From positions 136,782,818 to 136,846,817 of the forward strand of contig NC_071392.1 of the NCBI RefSeq assembly GCF_022682495.2: DNA of 64,000 bases, written 5' to 3'. The position numbers and the translations under genes are program-made. Shown here one piece after another: positions 45,285 through 59,800 of the stretch (position 1 is its first letter; each line of letters starts with the position of its first letter). Source of the stretch: Desmodus rotundus (Eukaryota > Chordata > Mammalia > Chiroptera > Phyllostomidae). The notes beneath the pieces are model-generated. The model was not told where the DNA came from and made no database searches. It worked only from the letters and a program-made list of their open reading frames with translations.

Positions 45285-45454
45285 AAGAACAAGCTCTTGG
45301 TCTCATTGATCTAACTTTTTTTTTTAGACTCCTTACCTTTCTTTTCTGCTCTCATCTGTATTATTTCCTCTGTCTGCTCACTTTAGACCTTGCATTCTTT
45401 TTTTAGCTTCTTTGGGTGTAAAGTTAGATTGTTTATTTGAGATTTTTCATCTTG

Positions 45455-45655
45455 TTTTAAATTGATTTTAGAAAGAGAGGAAGGGTAGGGGAGACAGAGA
45501 AGGGAGAGAGAGAGAAACATTGAGCTGTGGATTTGTTGTTCCCCACATTCATGCATCCATTGGTTGATTCTTGCATGTGTCCGGACTGGAAATCAAACCT
45601 GCAACCTTGGCATATCAGGTTGATGCTCCAACCAACTGAGCCACCAGGTCAGGGC
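45455..45655 (-). mobile_element. Bat tRNA-derived SINE, diverged
   Basis: Tail 'GATTTTAGAAAGAGAGGAAG' at the low side; head ending 'AACTGAGCCACCAGGTCAGG'. It is inserted in the ORF2 region of the host L1. Confidence 0.85.
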
Positions 45656-47036
45656 AAAATTTTTCTTTTTCTTGAGGGAGACATGCAATGCTATGAATCT
45701 CCCTCTTAGGACTGTTTTCCCTGTGTCCCATAGATTTTGGGTGGTTGTGTTTTCATTTGTCTCAAGGTATCTTTTTATTTCTTCCATGATCTCCCTTGTA
45801 CCCATTCATCTTTAGTAAAATGTTATTTAGCCTCCATGAGTTTGTATGTTTATTATTTTTTTCTTGTAATTTTCTTCATTTTCTAGTTTCATACCATATG
45901 GTCAGAGAATATGCTTGATATAATTTTACTCTTTTTAAATTTACTGAGAATTGTTTTCTGGCCTAACATGTGGTATATTCTAGAAAATGTTCCATGTGTA
46001 CTTGGCATGTATAAAAATATATATTCTGCTACTTTGGGCCAACTCTGAAAGTATCAATTAATTGTATCTGGTCCAGTGTGTCATTTAAGACTGCTATTTC
46101 CTTGTTAATATTCTGTCTGGAAGATCTATCCATTGATGTCGTATGTGCATTAAAGTCCCCCAGCTACTCCATGTCTTTTTATTGGGACATTTAATCTATT
46201 TACATTTAAAGTTATTGATAGGTGCATATTTATTGCCATTTTATTTTTTATAACTATGCCCCTCACTTTTCTTTACTCTTCTTAAAGAGGTTCCTTTAAC
46301 ATTTCTTGTTATACTAGATTGGTGGTAATGAACTCCTTTAGCTTTTTCTTGTTAGGGAAACTTTTTATTTCTTCTTCAGTTTTAAGTGATATCCTTGTTG
46401 AGTAAAGTAGTTTTGGTTGTAGGTTCTTGCTTTTCATCACTGTGAATACTTTGTGCCAATTCCTTCTGGCCTTAAATGTTTCTGTTGAGAAATTAGTTGA
46501 CAGTCTTATGGGAGCTCCCTTTTAGGTAATTGTCTTTCTCTTGCTGCTTTTAAGATTCTGTCTTTGTCTTTAACCTTTGACATTTTTATTATGATGTGGC
46601 TTGGTGTGAGCCTTTTAGTTCATTTTGTTTGGGTCTCTATGCCCTTCCTGGACTTGTGTGACTTTTTCCTTCAACAGGTTAGGGAAGTTTTTGGTCATTA
46701 TTTCTTCAAATAGGTTCTCAATCTTTTGCTGTCTTTCTTCCCTTTTGGTAACCCTATGATGTGGATGTTGTTACATGAGTTTATTGTCTCCCAGAGGTCC
46801 CTTAGACTCTCATTTATTAAGAACCTTTTTTCTTTTTGTTATTCTGATTGTTTTCTGTTATCTTGTCTTCTAGATTGCTTATTCAATACTCTGCTTCATA
46901 TAATCTTGATTCCATCCCTCATGGAATGTATGTGTGCATCCCTCATTTCTGGCTGGTTCTTTTTTTATAGTTTCTATGTTCTTTTTTATGTTTGCTATCT
47001 ATTTGTTGAAGTTCTCATTAAGTTCCTTGAGCATCC

Positions 47037-47130
47037 TTTTTTTAAAAAAATTTTTATTGTTATTCAATTACAGTTGTATGCCTTTTCTCCCCATCCCTCC
47101 ATCCCACCGCAGCCAAACCCACCTCCCTTC
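47037..47130 (-). mobile_element. Short L1 3' end with TSD
   Basis: About 94 bp of L1 3' UTR ('TTATTGTTATTCAATTACAG', 'TTGTATGCC') on -, flanked by 'TTCCTTGAGCATCC' (47023-47036) and 'TTCCTTGAGCACCC' (47131-47144). It is inserted in ORF1 of the host L1. Confidence 0.85.
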
Positions 47131-48335
47131 TTCCTTGAGCACCCTTATAACCATTGTTTTGAATTTTGTGTCTGGTAGATTGCTTGCCTCCATTTCATTT
47201 AATTCTTTATTTGGGGATTTCTCCTGTTTTTTTAATTTTTATTTTTTATTTGGGGCATAAATCTTTGTGTCCCCATTTTAGCTGCCTGCTTCTGTATATA
47301 GGTAGTTCTGCTATGTCTCCCAGTCTTGGTATGGTAGTCTTGTGTAGTAGATGTCTTGTGGGGCTCAGTGGCACAGTTTCCCTGATTACCTGGACTATGT
47401 GCTATAGGAATATCCCTTGTGTGGATTATGTGAGCCCTCCTGTTTATTTGAGTATTGACTGGTGCTGGCTCATCAATGGGTAAGGTTGCCACTCAAGCTG
47501 GCTATGAGGATTAACCCTGACCACAGCATAGAAGCTGCTGTGCAGGGACTTACCTCACAAAGCAGAATACACCCCAGCAGGGTCTGGTGCCTGCCCAAAA
47601 TCCCTCTTTGTGCTGTTTGTGAAGGTAATTGAGTCATGCTTAATGTGATTTGAGGTCCGCCTCTAGAGATGTTGTTTCTAAGGCCTCTTGGGGGGAATTC
47701 CAGTGCAATTCAATGTCAGGCACTACCTATGACTGGCCCTAGACTACCTCTTAGAAGCTACAAAGTGATTCACAGTTTGTGGCTGCCTCTGCTAGGTCTG
47801 GGTGTGCATGGGAGGGGCCAAGCTGCATACCAAGGCTGGCTTCCACCAGCACTATGCCAAATGGTAGATCAGCAAAAGACAAAAGGCATCCCAAGGTCTG
47901 CTTCCAGCTGCCAGCTGCCTTCTAGGCTCAGTCATTGTACAAGCCTTTGATAATATTCGAGTTGGTGTGAGGTAGGTTCTCAGTGAGTCATCAGTTAATG
48001 GACAGTGATGTTCACCAGACTGATACAGATTCAATCTCAGCACCAGTGCTGTATCTGAGGCTACTCAGCAAAAGTCACAGGGTATACCAAGGACCTTTGC
48101 CACCTTCTGGGGGCCCACAACCTTTTTTGTGGGGCAGGGTCTCAGGGAATCATCAGGGTGAGGCCAGCAGAATTCATCAGGCCCAAACAGACCAAGATTT
48201 GACTGTGTGAAGAAAGAGCTCTGAACAAGAATGGCAACATCGGTCCATCTTGTGAGGGAAATATGGCCTCACCCTATAGCTACACAGCTCAGTTTCTCCC
48301 TGATTCTGCCTGGACATCTTCAAAAGCCTTCCTAG

Positions 48336-48553
48336 AGCCTTGGCTGGTATGGCTCAGTGGATTGAGCACTGGTCTGCAACTGAAAGTTAGTCTATTTGAT
48401 TCTCAGTCAGGACACATGCCTGGATTATAGGCCTGGTCCCCAGCTGAGGGTATGTAAGAGGCAACCAACTGATGTTTCTCTCACACAATGATGTTTCTTT
48501 ACCTCTCTTTTCCCCTCTCTCTAAAACTAAGTAAATAAAATCTTTTTTAGAAA
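48336..48553 (+). mobile_element. Bat tRNA-derived SINE (VES type)
   Basis: Head 'CTTGGCTGGTATGGCTCAGT', then 'GATTGAGCACTGGTCTGCAA', and tail 'CTAAGTAAATAAAATC'. It is inserted in the 5' UTR of the host L1. Confidence 0.9.
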
Positions 48554-49200
48554 GTCTGACAGCTGACTTTCTTGTACTTGGCAAGGTACAGCCATCAAGA
48601 GTTCAGAAGGTGGGGCTCTGTTGTAAGGAGGTGGCTCTGGTCAGGCTCATGGCAGGGAAGGAGGAAATGGCCTCACCCCCCTGAGCCACACAACTCAGTC
48701 TCTGACACCTCAAGCCTGCCTGTACCTCCTCAAGCACGTTCCAAGAGAGCCTACACCACAAGGCCACACAGCTAACTCCTATGCAAAGCATGAGCTTGGG
48801 AAGGCTAGGTGACAGGGAATCTGGGGGGTGGGGCTACTGCATTTCCACAGGCTAACACTATATGGAGGATAGTGTTCAACTCAGGAAAGATGGCATCTGT
48901 GGGCTGTGTAAGAGAGGGAATCAGCACAGGGACCCTGAAGACTGTTCCTTCAGTTTGCTCCCTGGAACCACACAATCCAATCTGTCTTTGCACAATGCCT
49001 GTCCACTCAGAGCTTCCCTGCCTTTTCAGAGTCCAGGGTGAGTGACTGCAAATAAAATTTTGTGCACTGGCCCTTTAAGAGGGAACCTGGATTTCTAGCA
49101 GACTCCCATCTCTCTCAGGTAGACAGAATCCCCATTGATTTTCAAGCCAGATTTTAAGCTCCTTTCCCCAGCTAAACCTTTCCTCATTTGCTTTGCAGTT

Positions 49201-49930
49201 GGTGTTTTTTATGCATATGTATACAAAGTAGTTTTCTGAGCCACAGCTCTGCACTACATTTCCAAGAAGGGGAGTGTGCTCTCACAAGGCTGCTATGAAG
49301 TTCTGGCTTTAGGACATGAACCTTGTTGTACCACACACATTCCAGTTTTATCAACTGGCCCAAGCATCATCTTTGGAGTATCGCTCCTGGTCCAGTATCA
49401 GGTAGCTCCTGCCTCTGTCAGGTCATTTTAGCCTCCTTGAATTTGGAACATTTCCACAGCCTCTGTCTGAATGACACTGACATTTTTGACAAACACAGTC
49501 CCTCCACTCTCCCCTCTTTAATAGTTCCTCATTTGGGGTTTGTCTGATGTTCCCTTGGGCTTAGACTCAGGCAATGTGTTCTGACCAGAAGACTGCTCAG
49601 GTGCTGCTGTGTCCTCCTCAGGGCACCGCATTGGGAGGTATGGGAGGCCAACTGCCTCTTGGTATTTGTGTTAATATCCTCTTTAATTTTAATTTGTAAT
49701 CATCTGGGTTATAGTGAAGAGGAAAAAATGAGATGTTAGCAGCTGTCTCCTAAGCACATGGGTATTTTATAGTTTTTAAGAAAAACAAGGGATAAAGGAC
49801 TAGATTGAACAATGCTACTAGAAAACAGCTGGACAGACCCATAATATAGATGCAAAAAAACAAGACAACTGCCACATCTCTTAAAAATTTCAGCATCATT
49901 TGGGAGAAACAGGTGTTCTAGATTAAAAGA
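49201..49930. other. NINL intron, no recognised feature
   Basis: May include the far 5' end of the L1 5' UTR, whose limit I cannot fix. Nothing else recognised. Confidence 0.4.
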
Positions 49931-50144
49931 ATGGCTGGTGTGGCTCAGTGGATTGAGAGCTGGACTGCAAACCAAAAGGTCACTGGTTTGATTCCCAGTC
50001 AGGGCACATGCCTGGGTTGCTGGCCAGGTCCCCAGTTGGGGGCATGCGAGAGGCAACCTATCAATGTATCTCTTGCACACTGATGTTTCTCTCCCTTTCT
50101 CCTTCCCTTCCTCTCTCTCTAAAAATAAAATCTTAAAAAAAAAG
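49931..50144 (+). mobile_element. Bat tRNA-derived SINE (VES type)
   Basis: Head 'ATGGCTGGTGTGGCTCAGTG', box-B-like 'GGTTTGATTCCCAGTCAGGG', tail 'CTCTCTAAAAATAAAATCTT' then oligo-A. One of the least diverged SINEs here. Confidence 0.92.
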
Positions 50145-50229
50145 AAAAGACTAAAGACACATCATGGCCAAACAAACTTCTGAAAAGACATCTTTAACAG
50201 CTTCTGCAATTCCACACCCCCTCTGCACT

Positions 50230-51060
50230 GTGACCTAACACTCACCCACCAAGACAAGCCTATGTCCCTCTCTGTGGCTCTGTGCGGTCTTGGTGGTAGT
50301 AATATGGAGTAATATCCAAGGTGGGGTCAGAAGCCTTGCACCTTCAACCTTGACCTCCTGAAACACTTGTTCTCTGATGCCCCTCACCCTCCCATTACCA
50401 TGACACTCTCTCCAGGAGCCCAGCCCCAAGGAGAGGATCTCCCAGATGATTCTAGCCCTAGCCATCTCAGTCATCCCAGCTGTCAAGTCTTCTCACCCAA
50501 GGTCCTGATATCACAGAGCAGAGACAGGCTGTCTGCTCTGTGCCCTGTCTGAATCCCTGACCCAAAGGCTTCATAGCACAATAAAGAGGCTGTTTTATGC
50601 CAGTAAATTTCCAATAGCATTGACAGTTCAGTGTAGTGTACCAACCTCAACTAGATCCTAGTTCTAAGAAGTTCACTATGTAAGACATTTCTGAATAATT
50701 GGAGAAATATGGATATGGTCTGAATATTGGATAATAAGTAATCATGATTAAATTTCTTAAGTGTGACAGCAGTATTGTGGTTAGGTAAAAGATGTACTCA
50801 TTTTAAGAAGGCACCTGCCAAAATATTTAGGAGCAGAGTATTATTATATCTGTAACTTACTCTCAGATCATTCAGAAAACACACACATACACAGAAATAA
50901 AAAGACAGATATAAACAAATAACTAAAGCACATATGATAGTTGTTAACTGTTAAATTAAGGTTGTTGTATGTGGCTGATCAGTGTATACTGTTTCAATTT
51001 TTCTGTGTGTTTACAGTTTTTCATAACAAAAGTTAAGGGAAAGAAAGCAAATGGATACCT
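50230..51060 (+). repeat. Possible old LTR and other ancient repeats
   Basis: The part ending 'CACAATAAAGAGGCTGTTTT' (50579-50598) looks like a MaLR-type LTR 3' end. 50630-51060 resembles a eutherian-wide repeat whose name I cannot give ('CTGTAACTTACTCTCAGATC'). Weak calls. Confidence 0.35.
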
Positions 51061-51956
51061 ATAATCCATTTATGAATGTGTCCTATAGATAAGCAGGTGA
51101 GGGGGTCAGGCAGCTCTCTCAGTCCAGGAAATTCCCAGATAGGTCATTTAGACAAAAAGCTTGTTGTAAGGCAAATGCAGAATCTGAAGTTTTCATTTTA
51201 AAGCAATCCCTAAATTATCCTCCTGACAGAGAAGGCCTAAGCAAGGATACCACACACTTATGGAAACAAACACCCAAATCTGGGAGCCAAGACAAGCCAC
51301 TCATACACAAGTGGTCTAAGGTGGTCCCCATGGCAGAAACCTCTCATTAGCCATGCATGGGAAGAGGTGAGCCAAGAGAGAAGAGCTACTGGGGACTTAT
51401 CTCAGAGATGGAACAGCAATTTAAGAAGCAAAAGGTAATGAAAACACTTATAGAACAGTAAGTGAGCTCTGCAAGGTGGCGGGATGCAAGATCAACAGAT
51501 AAAAATCCATTGTACGTCTATGTCCTAACAGTGAACATGCAGAAACCAAAATTTAAAAAATAGTACTATTTCTGGTTTCTGTGGCATGTAAAGAGCTTGC
51601 AAGTCATTAGTCTCATCTTCCTAACAAGCAGAAAGCTAACTAAACTGAAAAACAACAACTTTTCTTAGATCCATCAGAGAAATGAGGTCACATGGTAAAT
51701 CGATGCCCTGAAAACTAAAGACGCAGGCAAAGAGAACAGCATTTTATCAGGGGTGGATGACTGGAGCCTGAAACAGGACAGGAAACTGGAATTATAAGAA
51801 TGAGTGCTAGGGGCTGTGCCTGAACTGGCTTGACAGTTAAAAAGTCATAGGAAGCCAGTCTTAGTGAGCCCCCAACTTTCATAAGCCTCATCAGGTTCTT
51901 GCAGTTAAGATCAGAGGAAAATGCCCCATGCTTCTAGCAAGGGGACAACAAAGTAA
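51061..51956. other. NINL intron with an L1 ORF2 scrap
   Basis: 51450-51590 on + gives DARSTDKNPLYVYV-like sequence followed by NMQKPKFKK, the L1 ORF2 region near 'KINIQKS'. Otherwise nothing recognised. Confidence 0.4.
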
Positions 51957-52345
51957 CGGCTATGAACTGAATTATGCCCTCCAAATTCACATGGTGAAGA
52001 CCTAACCCCCAATGTTATGGTGCGATAGGGCTTTTAGGTAATTAAGGTTAAATGAGCTCAAAGGATGGGGTCCTAATTGGATAGGATTATGATCCTATAA
52101 GAAGAAAAAGAAGAGCACAGTATCTCTACCTCTGTGTACATGCACTGAGGAAAGGCCATGTGCAGACACAGTGAGAAGGCAGATGTCTGCAAGCCAAGAA
52201 GAGTGTTTCACCAGGAACCAAATCACCAGCACCCTGATCTTGGACTTCTAGCTTCCAGAACTGTGAGACAATACATTTCTGTTGTTTAAACCTCCCAGTG
52301 TGTGGTACTTTGTTATGACGGCCTAAATACACTAATACGGTGACC
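51957..52345 (+). repeat. MaLR (MLT1/MST-type) solo LTR
   Basis: Hallmarks in order: 'TGAATTATGCCCTCCAAATT', 'GAAGACCTAACCCCCAATGT', 'GATCTTGGACTTCTAGCTTC', 'AGAACTGTGAGACAATACAT' and 'GTGTGGTACTTTGTTATGAC'. These are the standard landmarks of ERVL-MaLR LTRs. No internal sequence follows. Confidence 0.88.
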
Positions 52346-52439
52346 ATTTTGAAGTATACTCACAGCACTCTGTTCTTCTCTTGCCCTCAAAGGAAACTAG
52401 TCTACTAGAGTAGAACCAGCCCCTCTAGGCTTTCTGTCT

Positions 52440-53100
52440 CATAACACACCTATCAGAGAGGCCAGAATAAAATAGTATCAACACTAAATGCAAGCAAGGA
52501 TATGGAGAAACTGGATGAAGAAAGCATTGCTGGTAGAAATGTAAACTGTTACAGCCACTCTGGATAAGTTTGGCAGTTTCTCATAAAACTTAACATGTAA
52601 CTACCACACATAACTCAGCAATTGTACTCTTGGGCACTTATCTCAGTAAAATAAAGGTGCATGTTCATACAAAAACCTGCACAGGAAGGTACACAGCAGC
52701 ATTATTTGTGATAGCACAAAACTGAAATCAGCCCAGCTATCCTTTAAAAAATGAGTGTTAAACTATAGGGCATCAATACCTTGGAATACTATTCAGCAAT
52801 AAAAAGAAGCTAACTCTGCCACTTGGATGAATCTCCAGTGTTATGATACATGAGAAAATCAGCTTTACATTCTGTATGATTCTTTTTATATAACATTTGA
52901 AATCACACAATTTTAAAAGTGAAGGAAAAATTAGTGGTTGTCAGGGGTTAGGGGCTTGGGTGGGTGGGCAGGAAGGAGGTGGGTTTAGTTATGAAAAAAA
53001 CAGTATGAAAGGTCCTTGTGGAGTTGGAATAATTCAGTATCTTAACTGTGGTGGTGGATATATGAATCGATACAGGGAATAAAATTGTATGGAACTTAAC
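52440..53100 (+). repeat. Old L1 3' end
   Basis: Diverged ORF2 C-terminus ('TACCTTGGAATACTATTCAG') then 3' UTR ('TGGTTGTCAGGGGTTAGGGG') and a short A-rich end, in sense on +. Confidence 0.8.
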
Positions 53101-53169
53101 ACACACAAACACAAGAGACAAAAGATGCTAAAGTAAGTGGGTGAGAATTGGATGAAGAACAAAACATTT

Positions 53170-53718
53170 ACATAATATCAAAGTACCCACCCATAAAATA
53201 TTCATTAATTACATGGGGAAAAGTAACTTTACTGTGGTGTAGCTGGGCCAACACTACCTAACCAAGAATCACTAGTAATGGGACAAATCATTGTACCCCT
53301 GATAAAATGAAATTAGAAGAACACAGTATCAGTTTTTTATATTCCTGCCAAAAATGTATTATCTAAATGTAATCACAAGGAAACATTAAACAAACTAAAC
53401 TAACAACTTCCTACAAAATAACTGCTTGTTATCTTCGAAAGTGCCAAGCTCCTAAAAACCAAGGATGGACTGATTGAAGGAGACTAAATGATTCTGAACA
53501 AGTGGTACAGCTGGCAAAGCTGAGCAGGTAGGAGACTAAGGCAGGGATTTTGCATATTCATATCCTGATTTTGAGGGGTGAGGGGGTTGATGGGTCAGCA
53601 GTTCACTCTCAAATCTTTCAGAAAAAAGTTCTCTCTTTTTCATAAGTTTGAAATTATTTCAAAATAATGAAAAACAAGGAGGGTGGCATTAGTTTCATGC
53701 CAGGTGTCAATACTTGAC
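53170..53718 (+). repeat. Ancient interspersed repeat, family not named
   Basis: 'TCCTACAAAATAACTGCTTG' and 'GGAGACTAAATGATTCTGAA' belong to a repeat found widely in eutherian introns; related pieces occur at 50630-51060 and 59110-59260. I cannot give a secure family name. Confidence 0.4.
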
Positions 53719-53788
53719 CTGTTTGTTGAGCTCTTCCATTTCAGAGCAGGCTTTTTCCTTGTCTCTCTTTAAAACCTCAATTTCCTTC
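53719..53788 (-). CDS. NINL: NINL coding exon (coiled coil)
   Basis: 70 bp, completing an arginine codon and then [20 protein letters not shown] and NKQ, nearly identical to human [20 protein letters not shown]. The acceptor on - is 'CTTCAACAG', the donor 'AAACAG|GTCAAG'. It starts with one base completing the codon begun in the exon at 55037-55141 and ends in phase 0. Highly charged coiled coil. A 14.7-kb intron separates it from the next exon at 38839-38997, most of it the L1 cluster. Confidence 0.96.
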
Positions 53789-56281
<2,493 letters not shown>

Positions 56282-56455
56282 ACCATATTTCGCCAATTAT
56301 AATGTGCTCCCATATTTAATATGTACCCTTGTTTTGATGCTCTTTATACATGGGATTACACATTCATTATACCCATGTATAATGTGCATCTTTATTTTTC
56401 CCTCAAAACTTTGGGCAAAAAAGTGTTCATTATACACGACAAAATTTGGTACTTA
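56282..56455. mobile_element. TA-flanked MITE (copy 2)
   Basis: The left end 'TACCATATTTCGCCAATTAT' and the reverse complement of the right end 'TACCAAATTTTGTCGTGTAT' are imperfect inverted repeats, bounded by TA on both sides. The inner sequence 'ACCCATGTATAATGTGCATC' and the 'CCCTCAAAACTTTGGGCAAA' block match the element at 1932-2444 in reverse. Complete at about 170 bp and uninterrupted, so useful for defining the family. Confidence 0.7.
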
Positions 56456-56859
56456 CAGCTTCTTGGAACTCAGATAAGCGGATGGTTGTCCCAACCCATC
56501 CCCCACACACTCACAGAACAACTAGAACTTGTGTGTAGATGATCATACAGTACGTGATTTTTTTCACTGAAAGTAATAGATACCTCCAAGGGCCCCCAAA
56601 CAAAACAAAAACCTGGCAGGTGAAACCAAAGCTGTGATAATTAGGCAATACAAAGACGGTGTTACCCTGAGGCTAATGCTTATATCAGCAGCATAGAGAA
56701 ACATGGATACCTGCATTAAGCCAGTACCCTATAAGGAAGTTAAGCAGTCCCATATTAATAGGCTCCCAATTGTTAGCAAAAGCAGTACACATCCTTTCTG
56801 CAGAAAGCATCCACTACTACAACTCCTGGGATTCCCATAGATTAATGTCATGTAAACAT

Positions 56860-57985
56860 TAGTTCAAATCAAAGATCATCACAACATTCATGGAAAAAAA
56901 GCCACCTATTAGAGTCAGCAGAAGCAGAGGCAACAGAATTCGATTCTATAAAACCTCAGATATGGGAATTATCAGACACAAACTAAAGATAAGTATTATG
57001 GAATATTTGTACAATATAAATAAAAGATAGAAATTTAAAAATAAACATTCAATAATAAATGATCAAAAATATTCAGCAGGACCAAACAGAGTTTTTGGAA
57101 ATAAAAAAATTCAATGTCAACAGAATTTTTGGAAATGGAAAAAAATTAGTGTCAAAATGTACACTAAATGGGTTAAATTACAGATTGGACACAATTGAAG
57201 AAAGAATTATTGACCTGAAACACAGAGATGTGAAGAAAATACCCAGAATGTGACAGAGAAAACAGGATAGAACACATAAAAATGAGGTTAAGAAATGTAA
57301 GAAAAGTGAAAAGATTTAACACCATACATTTAATTCAAGAGGATAAGTGAGAGGAGAGGCAATAGTTTAAGAATAATGGCTGAAAGTTTTTCATAAGACA
57401 CAAATCTATACATTCAATAGGCACAATATTTTTAAGTCAGATAAGTTAAAAGGAAACCACCTATGTCCTATGGCCCAGCAATTCCATTTTCAGGTACATC
57501 CCAACATAAACGCTCAAAAAGACATGTACGAGAAATTTTTAGCAGTACTATTTGTGATAGCCAAACACTAGAAACTACTCAAATACCCATCAACAAATCA
57601 ATGAATACATTGTGGTTAATTCACACAACAGACTGCTTTATACGAATGCAAATACATTAATGATGGTAGAAGCAACAATATGGATGAATTTCACAAAATA
57701 TGTTGAAATTGTGTATGATCATCTACACACAAGAAAGCCAGACACAAAAGTACACATTGTGTGATTCCTTTTTATAAAATATTGGCAAAATTGGCAGAAT
57801 TAATCCATGCCGTTAGAAGTCAGGACAGTGGTTATCCCTGGGGGGGGGGGCGGGATTTGGGGAGTTCTATTTCTTGTTTTGGGTGCTGGTAACACAATGT
57901 GTTCAATTTGTTGACAATTCTTCTAATTATACATATATGTATATTTTTCATGTGTATGTAATAAAAAGTTAAAGAGAAATACACA
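56860..57985 (+). repeat. Old L1-related sequence and L1 3' end
   Basis: 57440-57985 is a diverged L1 ORF2 C-terminus ('TATGGCCCAGCAATTCCATT') and 3' UTR with an 'AATAAAAAGTTAAAGAG' end. 57040-57330 has an open stretch (NVNRIFGNGKKLV, RLDTIEERIIDLKHRDVKK) that looks like an old L1/HAL1 ORF1. Both decayed. Confidence 0.6.
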
Positions 57986-58008
57986 CCTAATCACACCAAA
58001 TATAGAGA

Positions 58009-58268
58009 TCATCTTTTTTTTAATCCTCACCCAAGGATATTTCCTTCCTTCCTTCCTTCTTGCCTTTTTTTTTTTTCCATTGTTTTCAGAGAGAGAAGGG
58101 AGAAAGAGAAACACTGATGAGAGAGAGAAGCACCTATCAGTTGCCTTCTGTACACGCCTGGACCAGGGATGGAACCTACAACCCAGGAATGTGCCCCAAG
58201 TGAGAATTGAATCTACAATCCTTTGATCACAGGATGATACTCCAGCCAACTAAGCCACACCAGCCAGG
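58009..58268 (-). mobile_element. Bat SINE, 'CCTTGGGTG' tail subfamily
   Basis: Tail region 'AATCCTCACCCAAGGATATT' at the low side followed by a TTCC/poly-T simple repeat, head ending 'CCACACCAGCCAGGTC'. Related to 17385-17594 and 22254-22484. Confidence 0.88.
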
Positions 58269-58317
58269 TCACAAAATATAGAGATCTTAACAGCAACCAG
58301 AGGACACAACTCAGATT

Positions 58318-58822
58318 ACCTCCTATGGTAGGAAGAATAAGGACTCTAAAAGATGTCCATTTCTTAGTCCCTGGAACTTGTGAATGTTATATTACATGGC
58401 AAAGAGGAATTAATGTAGCAAATGGAATTAAGATTGCTAATTAGCTGACTTTCCACAGGGAGAGTATCCTGCATTATTCAGGTGGGCCCAAAGTAATTAC
58501 AGGGTCCTTAAATGTGGAAGAGGGAGGCAAAAGTGTCAGTGATGTGATATAAGGAGGACACGGCCAGTCACTGTTGGCTTTAAAGATGGGAGGGGGCCAA
58601 TAAACAAAGAATGCAAGGATCTGTAGAAGCTGGAAAAGGCAAGAAAAGAGATCCTACTCCAGAGCCACCAGAAAGGAAGGCAGCCCTGCCAACATCTTAA
58701 TTTTAGTCCAGTCATATCCATTTCAGACTTCTAAACTCTGCAACTGTAAAATAATAAATTGTATTGTTTTAAGCCACTGCATTTGCGGTAATTTGTTATA
58801 CCAGCAATCAGAAACTAATAGA
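58318..58822 (+). repeat. MaLR (MLT1-type) solo LTR
   Basis: Landmarks in order: 'AGATGTCCATTTCTTAGTCC', 'TGGCAAAGAGGAATTAATGT', 'AGGTGGGCCCAAAGTAATTA', 'AGAAAAGAGATCCTACTCCA', 'TTGTTTTAAGCCACTGCATT'. Typical MLT1 order in sense on +. Confidence 0.85.
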
Positions 58823-58859
58823 TATACAAAGGAACAACATTTAGACACAGGATAAGCTA

Positions 58860-59800
58860 CTCAATGTCAATAAAGGAATCTTGAAGATACTGAACATGTA
58901 GAGTAGAGAGCCCTTTAACTGTTAACATAGACTTGTGTTCCTAGGGACAGTCTTTCAAAAATAGACAAGTATTTGAGACATTTTCAGACAAACGAAAACT
59001 GAGGGAATTTACTCCCATGAGAGTCTCACTAAAGGAACATCTAGAGGCTATACATCACAAAGAAAGAAAATGGTCCTCAAAAGAAGGCATAAGATTCAAA
59101 AAGGAATAACAGCCTCCTGATGTGACAAGCTATGGAGGACGCAATATCAGCAAACACTACTCTCACCTAGAATATTTCATTTGAATCTATCCATGAGGAA
59201 AACCAGGCATCCAAATTGAGGGATATTCTGCAAAACACCTGGTTTTGCCTCTTCAAAAATGTTAATATCCAAATTCCTGAACATACCTAATCTACCAAAC
59301 TGACTCATGAAAAAATAGAAAATCTGAACAGACCTTTAAGTAGTAAGGAGACTGAATCATCATCAAACTCATCACAAGGAAAAGCCTGGGAGCAGATGGA
59401 TTCCCTGGTGAATTTTAGCAGACATTTAAAATAACACCAATCCTTAAACTCTTCCCAAATACTGAAGAGGAGGGAATACTTTCTAAATCATTCTATAAGG
59501 CCAACATTACTCTCATACAAAAGCCATACAAAGTCATTTCAGAAAAAATTACAGACCAACATCCCTTACCAATATTAATGATGCTATGCTAAAATCCTCA
59601 ATAAAATATTAGCAAAAAAACAATTGTTTAATAGGCACAGAGTTTCTGTTTGGGATGATGGAAATTTTGGAAGTGCATAGTGGCAATAATTGTGCAACAT
59701 TGTGTTTAATGCCACTGATTTATACACTTAAAAATGTTTAAAATGATTGATTTTATATTATGTATATTTTATAATGATAGAAAGTCAATGTCCACTGACA
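58860..59800 (+). repeat. Old repeats including L1 ORF2 and 3' end
   Basis: 59110-59260 is the unnamed ancient repeat also at 53170. 59270-59620 is diverged L1 ORF2 ('CCTGGGAGCAGATGGATTCC' encoding the PGADGF-like motif). 59640-59790 resembles an old L1 3' UTR ('TTTGGGATGATGGAAATTTT'). Confidence 0.6.

Larger units (their letters stand above)
39877..49200 (-). mobile_element. Near full-length L1, degraded and interrupted
   Basis: On - from high to low: 5' UTR (about 47150-49200, sharing 'CCCTTTAAGAGGGAACC' type sequence with the L1 at 1-1867), ORF1 (about 46280-46900, with EKIENLFEEIM-like and KEFITT-like frames), ORF2 endonuclease (about 45300-46150), reverse transcriptase (about 40800-42705) and 3' UTR to 39877. 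Pieces such as KLPTSKIPGPDSFTSEF (42471-42713) mark the RT. Without its insertions (42720-45284, 45455-45655, 47037-47130, 48336-48553) the element would be about 6.2 kb, the normal L1 length. Many stops. The 5' limit is uncertain by a few hundred bases. Confidence 0.75.
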
